Shown in pieces: positions 61,750-64,000 of a stretch of 64,000 nt of DNA. A program made the position numbers and the translations under genes. Below the pieces are notes generated by a model that saw only the letters and a program-made list of their open reading frames with translations, did no database searches and had not been told where the DNA came from. Position 1 is the stretch's first letter. Every line of letters starts with the position of its first letter. Source of the DNA: Beaufortia kweichowensis (taxonomy: Eukaryota > Chordata > Actinopteri > Cypriniformes > Gastromyzontidae); NCBI GenBank assembly GCA_019155185.1, contig CM032805.1:14623942-14687941 (forward strand), written 5' to 3'.

Positions 61750-62000
61750 AGTTTTTACATTTTATACATTAGATTAAAAAAATTTTTTTAAATTACATTT
61801 TTAATTTTAGGTATTTTTACAAATAACATTAATGTTACATTTTTTATATTTTTTATGTTTGCTATGAATCTTTTCCAAATATTTCTTCTTGAGTCTTATA
61901 CCTTTACATCAATATATAGTTTGTCATGATTAGATTAGAATTCATTTATATATGAAATATTAAAGTGAATAGTGAAATAAATAAATAAAGTTTTTCACCT
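61750..62000 (+). repeat. Interspersed repeat, copy 2 of the family at 6.6-6.85 kb
   Basis: 61890-61980 aligns with 6741-6833 in the same orientation, sharing CATCAATATATAGTTTGTCA and TGATTAGATTAGAATTCA. The T-rich leader TTTTTTATATTTTTTATGTT precedes both. No ends or target duplication resolved. Confidence 0.6.
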
Positions 62001-62279
62001 GTGGAAGGTTAAAGATTTTGCAATTATGTACACAAAACATCTTTTTCTGAACCTGTATGACTTTTTTCTAGATGGGACAGTAATGGAGTTGCATCACTAC
62101 ACAATGAACATGTTGGTCCAAGAAGTGGTCCATTTATACAATATGTTTTATTCACTTTCATTTTATGTGAGAGACACTCGTGCATTTTTGGTGAACTACT
62201 CCACAAATGGGTGTAGATATGACTAAAATGAACTAATATGAATTATTAAAAGAAATTTGTATTTTATTTTAGATCTTTC

Positions 62280-62602
62280 CATAAGGCTGTAGTAGTTTTG
62301 GTGACTCACTCAGTACTGCGTCTCGCCTCATTAAAGACTAAGCAAAGCAAACACAGCCCCTCTCATAGATGTGCACTCAAATCCTCAGAATCACAGAGCC
62401 ATTGCTAAATAGTGAATCCATGAACTCGCAGGCTCTCTTGACAATTTCAGTCTAAATCCTCTAATACAAAGAATAGAGCGCGAGGAAAACGAGCCCTCTC
62501 TAAAATTCTCATTTCTGCTCTGTAAACATAATATGTTCTCTCTGCCAATGAGATGCATCAGTGATTGAACCTGTTTAATTATGACAGATCAGTAATAGTC
62601 TA
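62280..62602. promoter_or_regulatory. Candidate conserved regulatory block
   Basis: GTGACTCACTCAGTACTGCG, GAATAGAGCGCGAGGAAAAC, GCCAATGAGATGCATCAGTG and TTTAATTATGACAG (TAATTA plus TGACAG) in complex sequence. Inferred from composition and motifs. Confidence 0.25.
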
Positions 62603-62689
62603 ACACCTGATCTCATGGGAAAGTGCAATTATTTTTATGAATTTGTCAGAATTTGTCAGACAAAAATGAGATTGTACAAAATTATACAA
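62603..62689 (-). repeat. Degenerate CGTACGAATT-type dispersed repeat
   Basis: ACACCTGATCTCATGGGAAA start, then TTTTTATGAATTTGTCAGA and GTACAAAATTATACAAAT. It resembles, in the opposite orientation, the 25748-25835 element, whose complement starts CCTGATCTCACAGGAATTC. ATTTGTCAGA is directly duplicated at 62641-62660. Confidence 0.45.
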
Positions 62690-63028
62690 ATGTGACCATC
62701 TATAAAATCAAATGTCACAAAATCTGGTTATGAGATTAGAGGCATCAAGTTAAAATGATATAAATTATTTTGCTGTAAAAGATAGATTACTGTGTATGAT
62801 GAAAGTTGATAATATTCAAATGAATGCATTTATATACTGAAATGAATGATATTTTATTATTTTTGATATTAGATCTTTGACATGGTCTTATTTAGTTAAT
62901 ATTAAATACATCAAGGATCTATTTTAACAGAATGTTCTTTACATTATGTAAAATGATTTTATGTAGAAAACCGTAAAAAAGATTTACATAGAAAAAATGA
63001 CTTTTGCTGGTATTTTACAATATCACAG
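62690..63028 (+). mobile_element. Decayed GTGACCCTG-type MITE (copy 5 of 5)
   Basis: TGTGACCATCTATAAAATC start is worn. The core is clear: GATCTTTGACATGGTCTTAT, TTAACAGAATGTTCTTTACA, TTATGTAAAATGATTTTATG and AAAAAATGACTTTTGCTGGT. It ends near TATCACAG. Longer than the 26107 copy because of an internal section shared with the 27828 copy (TGATGAAAGTTGATAATATT). Confidence 0.62.
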
Positions 63029-63557
63029 TATTTGATTTCTAATCTAATGTCATGTTTTCATTTTTGTCCCTAAGTACTTCTTGAACTGGTGATGATATGT
63101 TCATGCCCTTTCAGAAGACAATGTTGAATGAACAGGTTTGGCTAAAGGTGATACATTCTGCATGAATAAATACACGTCTAAGTATGACATTTGCAGTATA
63201 TATTTATATACTTTCAGACATAAATAACAGGGACTTATTGCTCCGCTGCCACTCACAAAGTTTGCCATAGCAGAAGGTTAGAGAACTCGTCTGTCAGTTC
63301 CACTCAGGGACTTTATTTCCCCCCATACACACCCGCTGTGTCCTTTCCTCGTGGCAAAGCATTTGTGACACATTTTGGGCATTGTTTACTGAGCAATTAG
63401 GCCAGCCTTACTCGGCACAAACCGGTGTAGTGGCTTTCAGGGGAATCTGAATGCAAACATCTGCAGAAGTATTGCTGCTGTTGTGACTCTTTCAGACAGT
63501 TATAGGTATGACAAAATCTAAAGTATTGTTTTTCTTCTTCCTCTTTGGCTGAATAGA
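63029..63557. other. Unique non-coding sequence
   Basis: GC rises at 63240-63430 (CCGCTGCCACTC, CCCCATACACACCCGCTGTG); nothing definite. Confidence 0.35.
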
Positions 63558-63646
63558 TCTTATTTAATTGTATCCAAAGCGACTTGCAATGCATTTAAGG
63601 TAATGCATCTGTGTTCTTTGGGTTACTAATGCAATGCTTTACCTTA
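63558..63646 (-). mobile_element. tRNA-derived SINE tail fragment
   Basis: ATCTTATTTAATTGTATCCA, AAGCGACTTGCAATGCATTT and AAGGTAATGCATCTGTGTTC, then AATGCAATGCTTTACC, match the tail and start of the head of the SINE at 50664, same orientation. Middle portions lost. Confidence 0.62.
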
Positions 63647-63779
63647 CATAAACACATATCTTAAGGATACTTAAATCACTCCTTGTACATCTGCACAGAT
63701 TGCTGTTTTGCATTATGAGGTGTTTATACACTAGCCAAGCATTAAACTTTGAATGGGACAAACATTTGTCAAGACCCAC
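63647..63779. other. Spacer
   Basis: Nothing recognised. Confidence 0.4.
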
Positions 63780-64000
63780 GCAGCCGAGCTGATTTACGAC
63801 GGCGCTGAGGAAGTCCAAAGCCGAGGAAAGCGAAGTAATTACCTCAGCCGTATGACTAATTAGCACGACGGCAATCGCTCTTACCCGTGCACCCGGGGAG
63901 GACCCTAGTCACTCCATCATGTCATCTGATAATTGTGTAATCTGTATTCTACAGGGCCATCCGCCGTAGCCTCGCACCTTTGTGGTGAAAGCAAAGCACT
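63780..64000. promoter_or_regulatory. Candidate enhancer with paired homeodomain palindromes, cut by window edge
   Basis: Palindromes GTAATTAC (63835-63842) and CTAATTAG (63856-63863) have centres exactly 21 bp apart, close to two helical turns, in CpG-containing complex sequence (GATTTACGACGGCGCTGAGG, GCACGACGGCAATCGC). A weak splice acceptor TGTATTCTACAG ends at 63954 with one open frame to the window edge, so an exon start is an alternative reading of the final 46 bases. Confidence 0.33.

Overview
This window looks like vertebrate nuclear DNA, most probably from a cyprinid-type teleost (carp, goldfish or zebrafish relative). It is AT-rich and I found no intact protein-coding gene, rRNA, tRNA gene or CRISPR array. 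Long pure microsatellites are interspersed with degenerate non-autonomous transposons. Several of the repeat families resemble ones I remember from cyprinid genomes: tRNA-derived SINEs with a 'GTAGCTCAGTTGG' head, a 'TTCACCCAAAAATG' family, a 'TTAACATTAG' family, a 'GTGACCCTG' MITE and a 'CGTACGAATTTGTATGAATTAG' family. These family matches are from memory and were not searched. The window is best read as a large intron or a gene-poor regulatory domain. All long open frames are either low-complexity (Ser-Leu, Cys-Val, Tyr-Ile runs) or chance frames with no recognisable domain.

Layout. 1-12.5 kb: mostly unique sequence with a decayed minisatellite (862-957), one copy of a repeat found again near 62 kb, and one decayed GTGACC MITE. 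12.5-18.7 kb: GC-raised blocks that may be conserved regulatory elements, a TTATTG/TTAGTA microsatellite, and a 0.67 kb element bounded by 43-45 bp inverted repeats (15892-16557). 20-29 kb: sparse repeats, two GTGACC MITE copies, a perfect 12-bp-stem hairpin and the best splice-bounded candidate exon (23686-23824). 29-33 kb: the clearest mobile elements. These are a 955-bp non-autonomous hAT element with matching terminal inverted repeats and a perfect 8-bp target duplication (29066-30020), and a fold-back element of about 490 bp (31796-32287). 33-42 kb: more regulatory-looking blocks and SINE fragments. 42-55.3 kb: four long CT/TTTC tracts, including an uninterrupted (CT)172, all with the pyrimidine strand on +, plus CpG-richer blocks at 44-45 and 47.5-48 kb. 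55-64 kb: (ATATT)16, (AT)34(AC)45, two more GTGACC MITE copies, further repeats, and a right edge with two palindromic homeodomain-type sites 21 bp apart.

I do not see a new coding system. The items most worth checking are the structured non-coding ones: the hAT element, the inverted-repeat element next to the 15.8 kb microsatellite, the fold-back element, the one-sided polarity of the pyrimidine tracts, and the homeobox-motif blocks. Regulatory calls rest only on composition and motif density, so their confidence is low; alignment to other fish genomes would settle them.
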